A stretch of 64,000 nucleotides of DNA, from NCBI GenBank assembly GCA_038030265.1, contig CM075942.1, positions 63,864,926-63,928,925 on the forward strand. The letters are read 5' to 3'. Shown piece by piece: positions 34,829-46,220 of the stretch. How positions within the stretch are numbered: the stretch's first letter is position 1; every line of letters starts with the position of its first letter. The DNA comes from Corythucha ciliata (Eukaryota; Arthropoda; Insecta; Hemiptera; Tingidae). Both the position numbers and the translations under genes were made by a program. The notes below the pieces were generated by a model. It was not told the origin of the DNA and did not search any database. It worked only from the letters and a program-made list of their open reading frames with translations.

Positions 34829-35135
34829 GTTAAATTAATGGTCGGCCACTTTAGGTTTTTAAAAAGTTTTTATTTCACAAACCAATTTTAACGGTTACTA
34901 CACGACAAAAAGAACTTTTATTAACCGCACTTAACAACTTAATCACTCTGTCAAGACTGAAACTGAACTGAACTGCTCAATAAAGGTGGAGGGAGTATTT
35001 AAAAGCTTTCCTTGGGAAAAGTCTAGAATTTTATTAAAGAGGAAAACAATTCCTAGAAACTGTACAAGACTTGAGAAAGATCTGGAAGTTTTGTGACCAT
35101 ATATGGTAATATAATGGATTTTTCTCTATATAACT
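34828..35135 (-). repeat. 5' LTR of the errantivirus-type element
   Basis: 308 bp; the promoter copy. TATA-like TTTAAATACTCC lies near 35000 and initiator-like GAGCAGTTCAGTTCAG near 34970. AATAAA signals are at 34917-34922 and 34868-34873 (minus strand). It is flanked on the right by CCCG. Confidence 0.95.
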
Positions 35136-35803
35136 CCCGCAAATTGCAAATTAGCGTTTTTTCGCAATGTGAATTGGCTATTTTTGCCAACTTTTTACCT
35201 GAAAGCATCTTTTTTTGGTCAATATTATAACGTGTTATCTCCATTTTAACCGCGGGGTTGTTCCAAAAACGACAATTTTGCGTTGATTTCCACAATTTAT
35301 TCGTGTAGAATGGCAACCATGCACCGCGAATGAACGATTTTTTGTCAATTTTAGTCTGGAAGTTCCATTGCGAGACCATGAACCAGCGCTTTTTTGCAGT
35401 TATAATCACGTATATTAGCGGTTTTTACTATTTGTTGCCGCGTCATCAAGCTGCAAATTGCAGATCAGCACTTTACTGGGCTTAAGGACCTAACGAAACT
35501 GCGGTGGCACGTGAATTTTCCTGAAGATAGCGCGAATTTTCTCAATTTGAGCCACCAGATTAGCACTTTCGGGGGCTCAATCGAATATTTAGCCCATAGT
35601 CTTTGTCGATGTCACTTGCAACGTTATATTCTCCATCAGGTCGGATAAATTGAATTCTTAGAAAGTAGCCAAATCGCTGTCCAACCGTCCGACCTCTTCA
35701 CACACCTACATCCATGGATAACCTAAAAATCTGCATCCGTATTTAAGCTTTTCGGGAGCCCCGTCTGATCTGGAGCGGTTCCCCTTACCTTTTCAAGCTA
35801 CTG
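35136..35803 (-). repeat. Family A array continuation and reversed head module
   Basis: Reverse family A units to about 35660. They are followed by a segment whose reverse complement resembles the head at 59376-59515: TATTTAAGCTTTTCGG, CCCCGTCTGAT and a final CTACTG at 35803. So the retrovirus sits inside one array-bearing element whose 5' end is near 35803. The left end of that element was not found. Confidence 0.65.
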
Positions 35804-36109
35804 CGTGGGGTCTGAAGTCCAAGGAGGCAGCTAAAAGCACGCGGACCTTTTCGGGCTGCTCGAAGTCGAGAAAATCTGCTAAAACTAACTTGAACGAGAA
35901 ACTCCGATATTTTTGGAGGTTGTTTGGTTTTCTTTAGAGCGTAGGTACTAGTGTCCCTTCGTTCGTATACTTGAATCTCTGGCGGGGGGAATCTATCCCC
36001 CCCCCACCACACCACTGGCCTCATGGAGATTTCCGTCCCGAGCCCCGATAGGCGTAGGTCTGCCAGTGCTCTTGTTCTCTACAAATAATGAAAGAAATAT
36101 AACTTTCAT

Positions 36110-37460
36110 GTAGCTTCAAATTATGAGTTTGTATCCAGTTTTAGCCTCAAATTAGCAGTTTTTACTCACTTTTATACCCATGAGTTAGCACCTTTTCGCG
36201 AGTTTGGCAGAATTTGTCTCCGCATAAACTGCAAATTTTTGCATTTTCTCGAGTCGCAAATTTGTGATTTTTCTCCATTTTAGCCGCGAATTAGCGCTTT
36301 TTCTCAATTTTGGCCACGAATTACTGTTCTTTTGTCTTCTTCACTTTTAGCAGCGAAGTAACCGCATTCTTTCGTCATTTATACATCGATTTGATATTTT
36401 TATTCAGGCAAATATGTTGCCTCCGTGAATTGGCATTTTTCTTCATTTTAGCCGTAACTTGGCCATTTGTCTAATTTTTTGCCGCGAATCAAAGGTTTTC
36501 TCTCTTTTTTGCCGTCAATTAGCGCTATATTATTCATAAATTAAATGTTTTCCCCGCTTGTTTAGGCAAAATTGCTTTCAGGAAGCATGAACGGTGAATC
36601 GCCGTTTTTTTTTTGTTTTTTTTTTTCAACTTTTTAGTCGCGAATGAACGTTTCTCAGCCGTAAATTAGCGGTTTGCCTCAATTTTCACTTTTCTATTTC
36701 ATTTTTTTAGTCGTGAATTGGCGTTCTTCTCGATGGCAGCGACAAATTATGAATGAACGAACGCTTTTTCGTGATTTAAGCCGAATTTGCCTTCAGGAAT
36801 CTCGAATTTGCACGTTTTCTCAGTTTTAACCGCGTATTATCACTTTTACTCATTTTTACCTGTGAATTTACTTTTTTCGGAATTTGTTCAAAATCCTTTC
36901 CTTGGCTGTTGCTTCGACTTGTAGACCATAAACTTTATTTTTGAACCATACAGCCATGGTGTTTTTTATAGAATGCATTTCGGGCCCATTCCCGGTGCCC
37001 CTCATCAGCATTACCGCTTCACCATGGTGTTTGGCCTTAGAGGTGAAGCGGTAATGCTGATGAGGGGCACCGGGAATGGGCCCGAAATGCATTCTATAAA
37101 AAACACCATGGCTGTATGGTTCAAAAATAAAGTTTATGGTCTACAAATTTACTTTTTCTTTTTAACTTCAGCGACTTTGCAATTTTATTTCTTTTATCTA
37201 CGAATCAGCGATTTTTCTCCATTTTAGCAGCCTAAAATGCGAAGAGCATCACATTAGTGTTTTTTTGTAAATTTTAGTGGTGAAGGGTCCTCCGTTCACG
37301 ATATTTTCTCAATTTTGGTCTTGAAGTTTCATCGAAAATACCCGAATTAGAGCATTTTCTCAATTTAAGCAACGAATGAGGGTTTTTCCACAATTTTAGC
37401 CTCGAATATAAGCGTTTTGTCTAAACTTTTAGTCGCGTACTTGCTCCAAAAACAACACTT
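36110..37460 (-). repeat. Family A array, reverse orientation
   Basis: Reverse family A units (TTAGCCGCGAATTAGCG type) on both sides of the palindrome at 36920-37145. A tail-like module GTCCCGAGCCCCGATAGG lies just left, near 36032. Confidence 0.85.
36920..37145. repeat. Perfect palindrome, 103-bp arms, 20-bp spacer
   Basis: 36920-37022 and 37043-37145 are exact reverse complements with no mismatch over 103 bases. The spacer (37023-37042) repeats CATGGTGTTT, which also occurs in the arms. The surrounding sequence is not palindromic. AATTTACTTTTT occurs on both sides (about 36866 and 37146). Identical mirrored open frames on the two strands result from the palindrome. It looks like a very young foldback element; an assembly artefact is the alternative. 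Confidence 0.9.
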
Positions 37461-40400
37461 TAGCGTGCCTTTTCAATTTTAGTAGATTAGGGACATGCAG
37501 AAACTGCAGGAATCACGTGAGCGAGAGAGCATTCGTCGTGCAACAGGATACCTATATAGTCTCGATCCTTTTAACGTTCCTAAGTCCATGTATGTAAAAC
37601 CTGAAAATCTCCATTTTTCCATAGTTATGCTTGTCTGGGGCTCCTTCTGACTATTATTTATTTGACGATTTTTTTTTTTTTTTTTTTTTTTTTTATGGGT
37701 TGGAATGCATTTTGACGGATTTCTGACAGGATTTGGAGCTTCGCTATAGGAGGGAAAATGTCAGTTGGCAACGCTGTTCGTCCTAACGTCTTCCTGTACA
37801 AACGTCAAATTATCGACGTTTCCCCCTTGTAACAACTAAATGGAGATGATTTTGGAGTGGAATTGTTCAGATACCAAGTTGTAGACCACCGAGAGCGATT
37901 TTTGAGCTAAAATTAAGGAATTTACTAAAAACGTACATCGTAAGTCATCAGAAGTCTATTTATCGTTAGCTAACTGAAGTAATGTGTTTACAGCCTAACT
38001 AATGAATTAAATGAAGCAGATGCAGTCCGTGCGTAAGCAGGTGGAACAGTTGGACTTCCCGGCTCAATACAAGCCGTCAGTGCGTGAAACGACCGTGGAA
38101 ATTCTTTGTAAGCTTGGTATAGGGTAAACACGCTAGAAAATCTAGTCTCCTACTATACCCTCCCCATGAGTTTTCCCTTCTCCACCGCATTAAAGTGCGG
38201 AGTCTCTATTGAATTGCGTAAAACTTGATCGTTTCTGCTTTCTTTTATCACAAAATTCGGCATGATTCATCTGTGCAGGGTTTGGTACACCAGATCGAGT
38301 GTGTGGATCCTTGAGTACAACAACTCGAATAATCCAAATCATGCATGGCAGGCATGGTTGAAAAAAATCCTAGCGGTGAAATTGGACTGCTTATTCGCAT
38401 ATTTGCCATGTTAAAAAGAGAATAAGAAGATTTCCCGAAAAAGAAGAATAAGAAAAAAAAACAATTAAATGATAAAAAATAAATTAAAAGAAAGTCAATA
38501 TAAGAAAGTGAATGCGAACCAACTACATATTATGCTAAACCACTTTTGCTATATCGACCTAGAAAACCATTGGCCAGAGGTGCAGATTTCAGAGAATCAT
38601 CTGTTCATATCATCTTAATATGTTTGCCTCGCCCACCTTTTCTTTAGAAAGTTTCCGAAGTACGGTAATTAACATTACTACCAATTAACTATTTCGTAGA
38701 ACCGTCTTCATTGCTTAGTTATATTATGTTTATGTTTATACAAAACTTGACAGGAGCGAGAAGAGGGGAAAAGTGTGCATTATTCAATATTTAATAAATA
38801 ACCCCCTTCCTGTACTTACGTTTCATATCTGAGGGGATCCTTGAACAGCCTGTGCCCACCCCACACAGCCCTTGGTATCTCAATTCCTCGCCGGCCTATC
38901 CCCGTTTGTCTTATTGAATTTCTTTTCCCGTGCCAAGTCCGCCCTCTTCTTCCCATCGGTGAAATATTTTATTGGAATTTTTATAATGGGAGACTGAAAA
39001 TTCTTCATTCTTTTGCTTGAAGTTATCATAAAAAAAAAAAAAAATACATAAATTGGAATAACCATCTCGAAAAAGCTAATTTTTTATCCTTCTTTAAAAT
39101 ACTTTAACTCGCGCTGGAACAAAGGGCCTTTCCTCACCGCACCTGCCAGCATTATACTTTTCGCATCTGCCCTTTTGGAATCCCCCCCCCCCCTAACATG
39201 ATTCCTGTTAAAGTCCGCATCGTCATGCAGGGACAACGCGACCGCCTCGCCCTCCGATGTCCTCTCTTCACTTGCCCTTCTTTTTTTTTCCTGTCTCGGC
39301 ATACAACATCGTTCATTAATTCCTTGGTTTGGACGAATTGCGAGTACTGAAAGGAGGGGAGGGGGCAGACTTACATATATACTTCAACCCTTTGATGGCA
39401 ATAAAAAGACCCCCGGGCTTTTGTGGCTTGACTAATGACGCACTAATAATTACATTCTGCACTGTGATCTCCTCATTAACACTTGAGCTCGTATTTCACT
39501 CTTGGCGAGTAATAAATAATTGCTATATTTTCAACATTATCCTTCGCATCTTCGACATTTTTTCACAGAGTCAACGAGTCAGATTAATCGACAAGCTGTA
39601 GGGATGATACAGGCATAAAAAGGCGGCAAGCGACCAATTCAATATCATTAACGAAACGTCCCTCGAGGGTGAAAGTGCAGAGGGGGGGGGGCGTAAATAC
39701 CGTGGAACCCAAGGATCGTTTTTTAAAGAAACTCTATCGAATGGAAACATCACAGTGTCGAGAGATACAGGTACTTAATAAGTTGTGGCACGTGCATGAC
39801 AAACGCCACGTGTCGGTGTGTTGTCCGTTGACATGAAGATTATCTCCTAAGGGAGTGAATAACCGAATTGAAACTGCTCCCATCTCTTTTGAGTTCAAAC
39901 TTTGAAGTTGAAAATGTTTTGATATTCTTCTTTTAGCGCCAAGCGAGAAAAACGTGTAAGCATTCGCAAGGAATTTCGCGTCTGATGAAAGCTTTGGCGC
40001 CATCTGCATCGCTTTTAACAAGAGAAACCTTGATTAATGGGCCGACTTAATTAAAAGTAGAATTACTGGGCTTGGGATCTCTACTCTACGGGTGAAAGAG
40101 CGAAGCGAGAGAGGTTTTCGAGGCTTGGCGTGGGTGTCGCAATGGAAAAAGGGTGGAGTGAGGAATGGTATATTAGCTCTCCGCGACGTTCTGTATAGAC
40201 TGTAGACAAATACTTACCATTTGTAGCTCCCTCCTGCATCTCTTCAGGATATAAAACGAAACGGAAATTTGTTGTCGCGGAATTTAAACATCTTCTGGGG
40301 GGGGGGGGTCCTCGCCTTTTCGCAATAACTACGCGGTATGTTCACCTAATAGTTCCTTGCGCATCGGGAACAAGGAAGCCCAAAAACCGCCTTGAAGTTT

Positions 40401-40756
40401 AAGTGATAAATGTGAGACACGTCATGAAATGCGTACCATGTCACAGAGCATCTGTGTGCAACGCAAGTATCTCTTTAGCATTCTCTGAGAGATAATTATG
40501 TTGAAATGCACATTGAACTTATTTTCTCAATAATACTGTAGAAGATGCTCCAATTTTTCAAAGGTTTTTTATTCAGTTGCAGGGGAGGACAACCGAAAGA
40601 CAAACGGGCCACGAAGAGTCTCACGGAGCCTTTCACACTGGCCAGTGGTGAATTATCGTTTTTAAAATTGGATAATTTTCTTCCAAAAGTTGAAGAGTGG
40701 AGCTTTAACTGTAACTTTCGCGGACGACACGACAACATTGGTATCCGGTGATAGCC
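37461..40756. other. No gene recognised
   Basis: AT-rich DNA with a long T run (37672-37694) and C runs (39184). I see no conserved domains, tRNA or bounded repeat. Confidence 0.35.
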
Positions 40757-40799
40757 TCAGTAGTTGGGGCCGGATTTATGCCTAGGTCTCTGGATAAAA

Positions 40800-41200
40800 T
40801 TGGGGAAAAGCGCTAATTACCTACTAAAATTTGGAAAAACGATAATTCCCGGCTCAAATTGATAAATTGACACATTCACTCGCGAAGGTTTCAATGGTGG
40901 GGGTGTGAAAAGGGGCTATAAAGGGGGGATGGGATAAAAGTGAGAAAACATGCTCATTCACGGTTAAAGAGTAGAAAATGCGTAGAAAAACTCCAATTGA
41001 CTGGTGAAATAAGCAAAAATGGCTATTTAGCTGCTAAGAACGTTAATTGGTGGTTGAAATTGAGCCAAAAGTGCTAATTCGTGGCTGAAATTGAGAAAAA
41101 TCGTGAATTATCAGCTAAGATGAGGAAAAACGCAATTTCGCGGCCAACATTGGGAAAAATCGCTAATTCACGGCTAGAATTGAGAAACCCTCGTCTCCTA
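40800..41200 (+). repeat. Family A array
   Basis: Forward family A units directly after the left end of the hAT-like element. Confidence 0.85.
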
Positions 41201-41276
41201 GAAGCAACGTTTTGGCGAAAATAGAAAAAATATATTGTTAGTGAGATCGTTCAAACTACAAGGGTTAGTAGGTAGT

Positions 41277-41370
41277 GCATGCAAAAAGCTGCAGCCGTAG
41301 GAGCTTTACAATGTCTGTTCATTGTTGACAGACAATATAGGCTCCTACGGCTACAGCTTTTTGCCTGCAG
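41277..41370. repeat. Hairpin element
   Basis: Arms TGCATGCAAAAAGCTGCAG...TAGGAGC and its inverse (right arm about 41341-41370) match over about 29 bp with few mismatches. The loop contains a smaller inverted pair, TGTCTGT/ACAGACA. Confidence 0.75.
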
Positions 41371-41389
41371 TAGAAGAAATGCGATAATT

Positions 41390-41880
41390 CATAGCTTAAT
41401 GTGAAAAAATCGCTAAATTCAGGCCCTAAAAATGGCAAAAATGAGGCACAATGTGGTACAAAAACAGCTAAATTGACAGTTCGAGCCTTAAAAAGGCTCA
41501 ACGCAACGATACTTGCCCTGAAAATGGCAAAACCGGTCATGCGCGAACTCCAAAAATGGCGAAACTAGCCATTCGCACGTGGAAAATGTTTAAAACTGAC
41601 GATTCGAGCCCTCAAAATGCCAAAAAACTGACCACTGGCGTTTGAAAAATGGCCCAACTGACCATTCACGCCTTGAAAATGTCTAAAATTACATTGTGCA
41701 ACCTTAAAAACAACCCAACCGGCAATTCAAGCCCGGAAGGCTTGACGAACCATTCTTGTCTTAAGAATGACAAAACAGACTAATTTTTCGTCGAAAAAAT
41801 GGTAAAATTGACTATTCACGCCCTAAAAATGGCTGTACTCATAATCAAATTGGCTATTCACGTCTTAAAAATGTAAAAAA
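41390..41880 (-). repeat. Family D array, reverse orientation
   Basis: Units such as AAAATGGCAAAACTGACCA plus TTCGCGCC(T/C)T, the reverse complement of the 8.2-9.1-kb array. Confidence 0.75.
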
Positions 41881-41889
41881 TGAATCTAA

Positions 41890-42680
41890 CGCTATTTAAG
41901 GTTGAAATTGGGACAAAATGGCAAATTCACTACTGAAATTGACGCTAACTCACTGTAAAAGTAGCATGAAATGATATTTAACAGCTAAAATTGAGAAAAA
42001 CCGCTGCAATTACCTCTAAAACCGCTAAAATCGGGTACAAATGAAAAAAAACTAATAAATCGCAGCTAAAATTGAGGAAACAAAAATCTGAAGCTTCTAA
42101 CGGCTTCAAGGCTTAAACTAAAACAGCGCTAATCCATGGTAGAAAGTAAAAAGATTGCTAATGCGGGGCTATTATATAAAAACAACGCGACTAAAATACC
42201 AATTCGTGTCTAAAATTGAAAAAAATCGCTAATTCACGGGCTATAGAAACGCTAAACGCTGATGAAATTGAGAAAAAGCGCTAATTCGTGGGTAAAATTT
42301 TGAAAAATGTCAATTTGCGCCGAAAATTGAAAGTCACCAATTTGCAGCTTCTGAAGGCGATATTAAGAAAAAGCGCTAATTTATCGCTAATTCAAACAAA
42401 AAAATGTCATTAGTGAAAAAAAAAATGGGGAAACCCTACTATAGTTGAACCAGGTTCTGATGGAACCTAGAAATCAATAAAACCAATTTGTTTTACATAC
42501 GATTAGGTTCATTTACATCTAGAAATTTTGTTTAAATTCCATCAGAGTTTAGTTTGCTGCTAATAATGAGGAAAATACGTTATAGAAAAACGCTAATTTG
42601 CAGCTCAAACTGAGAACAGTGCTAATTTTCTGCTAAAATATAGCAATAATTGCTAATTTGCTGCTTAAGTGGAGAAAACT
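41890..42680 (+). repeat. Family A array with tail module
   Basis: Forward family A units closely resembling the 26.2-27.4-kb array in unit order (for example the AAAAATC(T/A)G(A/T)AGCTTCTAA segment). This suggests the two blocks are copies of one ancestral array. It is followed by the tail GGAGGCCTCTTGAAGAC. Confidence 0.85.
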
Positions 42681-43274
42681 CTACTCGGAGGCCTCTTGAA
42701 GACTTCCGCCCCGAGCCCCGTAGCTGCAGGTCCACCAGTGGCAGTGATCGGCTTACTTGCCCCAAGAGCAGCACATAAGAGCGCCTTCTCAATTTTGGCC
42801 GTCTACGAGGAGTCGCGAATTGTAGCGTTTCCTATTTGCACAACAAAATCCGGGTGGGTGGGGGGGCTCCAAAATCCAACATTAAAAAAATATAATTGGC
42901 CATCACTCTTCAGGCTACGGGGTGGGCCATTGTGAAAGGCTCAGAGGGCCTCTTCTTGGCCCGCGGGCCCTGGGTTGGCCACCCCTGACCGAGACAATAA
43001 AAAACGCGTCCTGCACAAGTGCCAGACACGATCAAATGACCCGGATTTTTTATACGGTGGGCGCTCCCGGAATATTTTTATAACGTTTCATTAACTAATC
43101 TATGAAAACCACCAGTATAATCAAGTTTAATCTGAAGGGAACTGTCTTGCACATGTCAAAAAAGACCTCCTTCCACGATAATGGGGGGATGGGGTGGGCC
43201 CTTCTCAATCAGCAGCCTAGGGGGGCCTCTCGTTCTCTAAATCCGGCCCTGTCAGTAGTGTAGCTAATTGTAGT

Positions 43275-44031
43275 GGACAAGGTCTTCTGGACGTGCAGAA
43301 ATGGTTTACCTCAAATTCGTTTAAAATAAATGCGGATAAATATTAAATCTGTGGACATGTTATTTGGTAATTTGGTATAGTCTTTCGAGAGAAGTAGAAT
43401 TTACAAAATATTATCAAGTTCCTAGGGGCCCATAACCTGCAGTTAAACTGGGCTGATCATTGTGAACAGCTAGTCAAGAAATTGAGCACATCTTTGTTTC
43501 TATTGAGGAGTCTGAAAAAAAAAGTGTCAGAAAAAATTATGTTGATAGTGTACCATTCATGCTTTCATAGAATTGTGACTTATGCAGTGTTAGTATGGGG
43601 CGATTGTCCGTCAGCGAAGAATGTATTTATAGATTGCAACGAAAGACCATCATAAGCAAGAAAGGCTTTCGTGAGGGTGGTCGTCAGGAATTTACTAAGC
43701 ACAAAATCTTGACCTTTCCGGGTGCATACATTCTGGACTGTTTGATGGATGATGTATGTCAAACAAAATTTCGAATTGTTTCATTTAAATAAGGGGATCC
43801 ATGAGCGCAACATGAGGACTTAACATGAGCAGAAATTCGGAGACCTATTGGGGGATTCAATTTTATAATAAGTTACCAAGCGAAATGAAAAAACTAGATT
43901 TGAAGACATTTAAGAGAGTTACAGTAGACATACTTGTGCGTAATCCCTGCTATAGTTTGGCAGATTTTTTGACTACCTACCTATGTAATATGCATTTTAT
44001 GCGAACTTACAATAAAATAAAAAACTATTAA
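43275..44031 (+). pseudogene. Non-LTR retrotransposon reverse transcriptase, C-terminal remnant
   Basis: Decayed 3' end of a LINE open frame of the Jockey/CR1 kind. Pieces in order but in shifting frames: LLDVQKWFTSNSFKINADKY (about 43284-43343), then an open stretch from 43419 with FLGAHNLQLNWADH and YHSCFHRIVTYAVLVWGD, then LTFPGAYILDCL near 43710, then GIQFYNKLPSEMKKLDLKTF (43850 on), the usual LINE C-terminal pattern. Stops and frameshifts separate the pieces and everything upstream is missing, as in a 5'-truncated copy. It ends about 140 bp before the tRNA gene. Confidence 0.8.
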
Positions 44032-44170
44032 AATATATACATAAATTTAGAGAGAACGGATGGAAAACTGTACACACCACGAGTGTATTGCTCATTGAAA
44101 GGAATACGCTAAGAGAATACTCTTTAATCTCCATTTATGATTTAAACTTCAAGACCTGTTTCATCACATT

Positions 44171-44242
44171 GGGGGTATAGCTCAGTGGTAGAGCATTCGA
44201 CTGCAGATCGAGAGGTCCCCGGTTCAAACCCGGGTGCCCCCT
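44171..44242 (+). tRNA. trnC-GCA: tRNA-Cys (anticodon GCA)
   Basis: Complete cloverleaf of 72 bases. The acceptor GGGGGTA pairs with TGCCCCC, discriminator T. D arm GCTC-AGTGGTA-GAGC. Anticodon stem TTCGA/TCGAG with loop CTGCAGA, so the anticodon is GCA. T arm CCCGG-TTCAAAC-CCGGG. A run of nine T from 44246 is the Pol III terminator. No intron; all invariant bases are present. Confidence 0.97.
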
Positions 44243-44245
44243 CAC

Positions 44246-44254
44246 TTTTTTTTT
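44246..44254 (+). terminator. Pol III terminator of tRNA-Cys
   Basis: A run of nine T four bases after the tRNA end. Confidence 0.85.
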
Positions 44255-45011
44255 CTCCCCTACAATTTAACTTTTTCGACGTTTTGCGAAGAGGCGGCGT
44301 TGACCTTCCGCCGAAGGCTCCCATACCCTTGGAATGGAAACTCACTTACATTTTACGTAATTTGGGGAAGATGAGTTATAGTTAGCTTCTTCCTTTTCCA
44401 GCTATCCTTCCCTGCCATGTTGTAATAGTTTTATAAGTGTTTATTAACAAGAACCTTATTTTAAACAAGAAGCACGGTTGTCTTTTTTATTGGACTTATC
44501 AAGCTTTTCTCTTTAGCCTTATTCTATATAGCCTCCATTATACATCTTTCCTTTTCAATAAAAAGAAAAAACAAAACAAACACATAATCACGCATAAACA
44601 CAAAATGGCAGAAAAAATAAAACATCAAGAAACAAAGTTTGAGCGGTACAATAATGGTTTCTTCCCCCTTACACTAGTTTCATCATTGCTTGAATCTTAC
44701 GGGCTTGTCAACGACTCTTCCAGATCTTGTTGTTATTGTTTTATTGTCTTTATTAATTCATTGTTAACATCGTCATCAAGGCCGAAACTAGGGAGGGGCA
44801 AAGGGGGCACGTGCCCCCGGCGGCAACTTTGGGGGGCGGCCATTTTTTAATATTTTTTTGCTTAGTAAATATTAGATCTTTTCGGGCGATCTACAGAAGC
44901 TACAAAAGTTACAAATTTGTAGGTTTTTTACATAGCAACTTGTGTTTGATGAGGAAGTAACATAAAAAATAAAAATCGCTGGAAACATTTTTTTTTTTCG
45001 AAAGAAATTGA
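44255..45011. other. No gene seen; possible transposon end
   Basis: AAGGCCGAAACTAGGGAGG at about 44781 followed by a G/C-rich self-complementary stretch resembles a transposon end, but no partner was found. The 137-codon frame at 44437-44850 is low-complexity and not called. Confidence 0.35.
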
Positions 45012-45216
45012 CCGTCTACACACGGAGGAACTGAAAAGAAACTGATAGGAGACTCGAGTTAGTAACCAGTCCCTTTCGAGTTTCTACATGTGTATTCAAA
45101 TGAGAGTCTACACACGGAGCTACTAAAAAGAAACTAAACTGTTTAGAAACTTCAGTCACTAACCAGTTTACAACTCATCAGAAACCCGATGTCATTTAAA
45201 ATCATCAGCCTTTTCT

Positions 45217-45408
45217 GTGACGCAATGGATGTTGGACCAAGGACCAACGAGTTTCGAATCGCAAATTTCTTCTGAAAGCAGTGATTCCAGTGACAGTGAA
45301 CCCCGCTTCCTCAATTATTTTAATAGAAAAAGGAGAATGAGCAGACGGTACTGGGTTCACCCATACCTCGATCGCAATTTTTGTGTGCAAACTTCGATTC
45401 CATGTTAA
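45217..45408 (+). pseudogene. PIF/Harbinger-like transposase N-terminal fragment
   Basis: A 63-codon frame with a Ser/Asp-rich stretch (SSESSDSSDSE) followed by RKRRMSRRYWVHPYLDRN. The R-R-(Y/W)-W-V-(H/R)-P pattern after a basic cluster is common near the N-terminus of Harbinger-type transposases and their host derivatives. The catalytic domain is absent, so this is a relic within the 45012-53241 element. Confidence 0.5.
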
Positions 45409-45634
45409 AATGACCCTAATGGGCCAATTTAAAAAATGAAATCGCTTACACCACCTTTTACAAGGTGATTTCCTCTAAATACTGAACACAGTAAATATTG
45501 CTACTAACGATTTCTCTACCGCTGTTGTTCTCACAACTATAAAACGGTTATGTCACGTGCCTAGTCTAAGTACTCGGCACAGGGCAGTCATTTCATGATG
45601 AATGGTGTCGTCTACATTCTACAATAACGGACAG

Positions 45635-46186
45635 TGTTACGGCTCGATGAATAATTTATGTGAGCCAACTCAACGCCGTACAGAAAGAAACTGTTTTTGA
45701 ACTGAGCGCAGCGCTACGAGCCTTTCTGGCTGGTCGTAACGATGAAGAAAGCGCACCGGGAGCTGCAGTTCAAGTTACCCGCAAAAACCTGGAAAGGAAG
45801 ACAGGACTGTTATGATTTTGTTTTTCGAGCCACTTTTTATTATTAGTCACCATTTTGTAACGGAGATAAAAAGGAGAGGAGTTCTTTTTCTTGGCGCGGT
45901 AGCCGGATGGTTAAATTGTTGAAATGATGTTTTATGTTCAAGACTATTAAAATGTGTAAATAGAGACCGATTGCTTCTTAAGTGAAATGGTGGTTTTACT
46001 TGTGTACGAAAAGTCCTGTCCTGAGTTTCATAGGAAGAACGTCACCGGCACACGCTGAAACCACGATCGAAAGAAAGAAGACCCGACGAAGAGCAAGGTA
46101 GGAAGCACGTTTGCATGTATATGTTCTGCTTGCCTAGAATGTAATTCCCTTCAGTGGATTGAACCCGTATTCGACGATACTCAACA
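45635..46186 (+). repeat. BEL 5' LTR
   Basis: 552 bp, TG...CA ends, preceded by GACAG. Confidence 0.95.
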
Positions 46187-46191
46187 TTAAG

Positions 46192-46205
46192 TGGCGACCG
46201 TGACA
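46192..46205 (+). promoter_or_regulatory. BEL primer-binding site
   Basis: TGGCGACCGTGACA, five bases after the LTR end. TGG is the complement of a tRNA CCA end. The tRNA was not identified from memory. It overlaps the open frame upstream of the gag ATG. Confidence 0.75.
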
Positions 46206-46220
46206 TTGACTGTAAAAGAA

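Larger units (their letters stand above)
27706..35135 (-). mobile_element. Complete Errantivirus-type endogenous retrovirus (Ty3/Gypsy with env)
   Basis: A 7430-bp proviral element on the minus strand. Its 308-bp LTRs begin AGTTATATAG and end TTTAACT and are flanked by a CCCG duplication (27702-27705, 35136-35139). Order 5' to 3': LTR, primer-binding site, about 0.44-kb leader, gag, pol in the -1 frame, env overlapping the pol end, purine tract, LTR. The AGT...ACT termini, the 4-bp duplication and an insect-type fusion envelope are characteristic of errantiviruses. The LTRs differ at one position (27772, A, versus 34894, G), so the insertion is recent. All three frames are free of stops. It inserted into a family A array. 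Confidence 0.95.
40765..43251. mobile_element. Non-autonomous hAT-like transposon, 2.5 kb, carrying families A and D
   Basis: Left end TGGGGCCGGATTTA (40765), right end TAAATCCGGCCCTG (43251), an inverted pair with one or two mismatches. Exact 8-bp direct repeats TCAGTAGT flank it (40757-40764, 43252-43259). Interior: family A (40800-41200), a hairpin (41277-41370), family D reversed (41390-41880), family A (41890-42680), a tail module, and near 42987 a second hAT-type end (GGCCACCCCTG). No transposase is visible. Confidence 0.82.

Noticed and set aside
36868..37227. Matching minus- and plus-strand proteins containing MHFGPIPGAPHQHYRFT
   Set aside because: They arise because the 103-bp palindrome reads the same on both strands.
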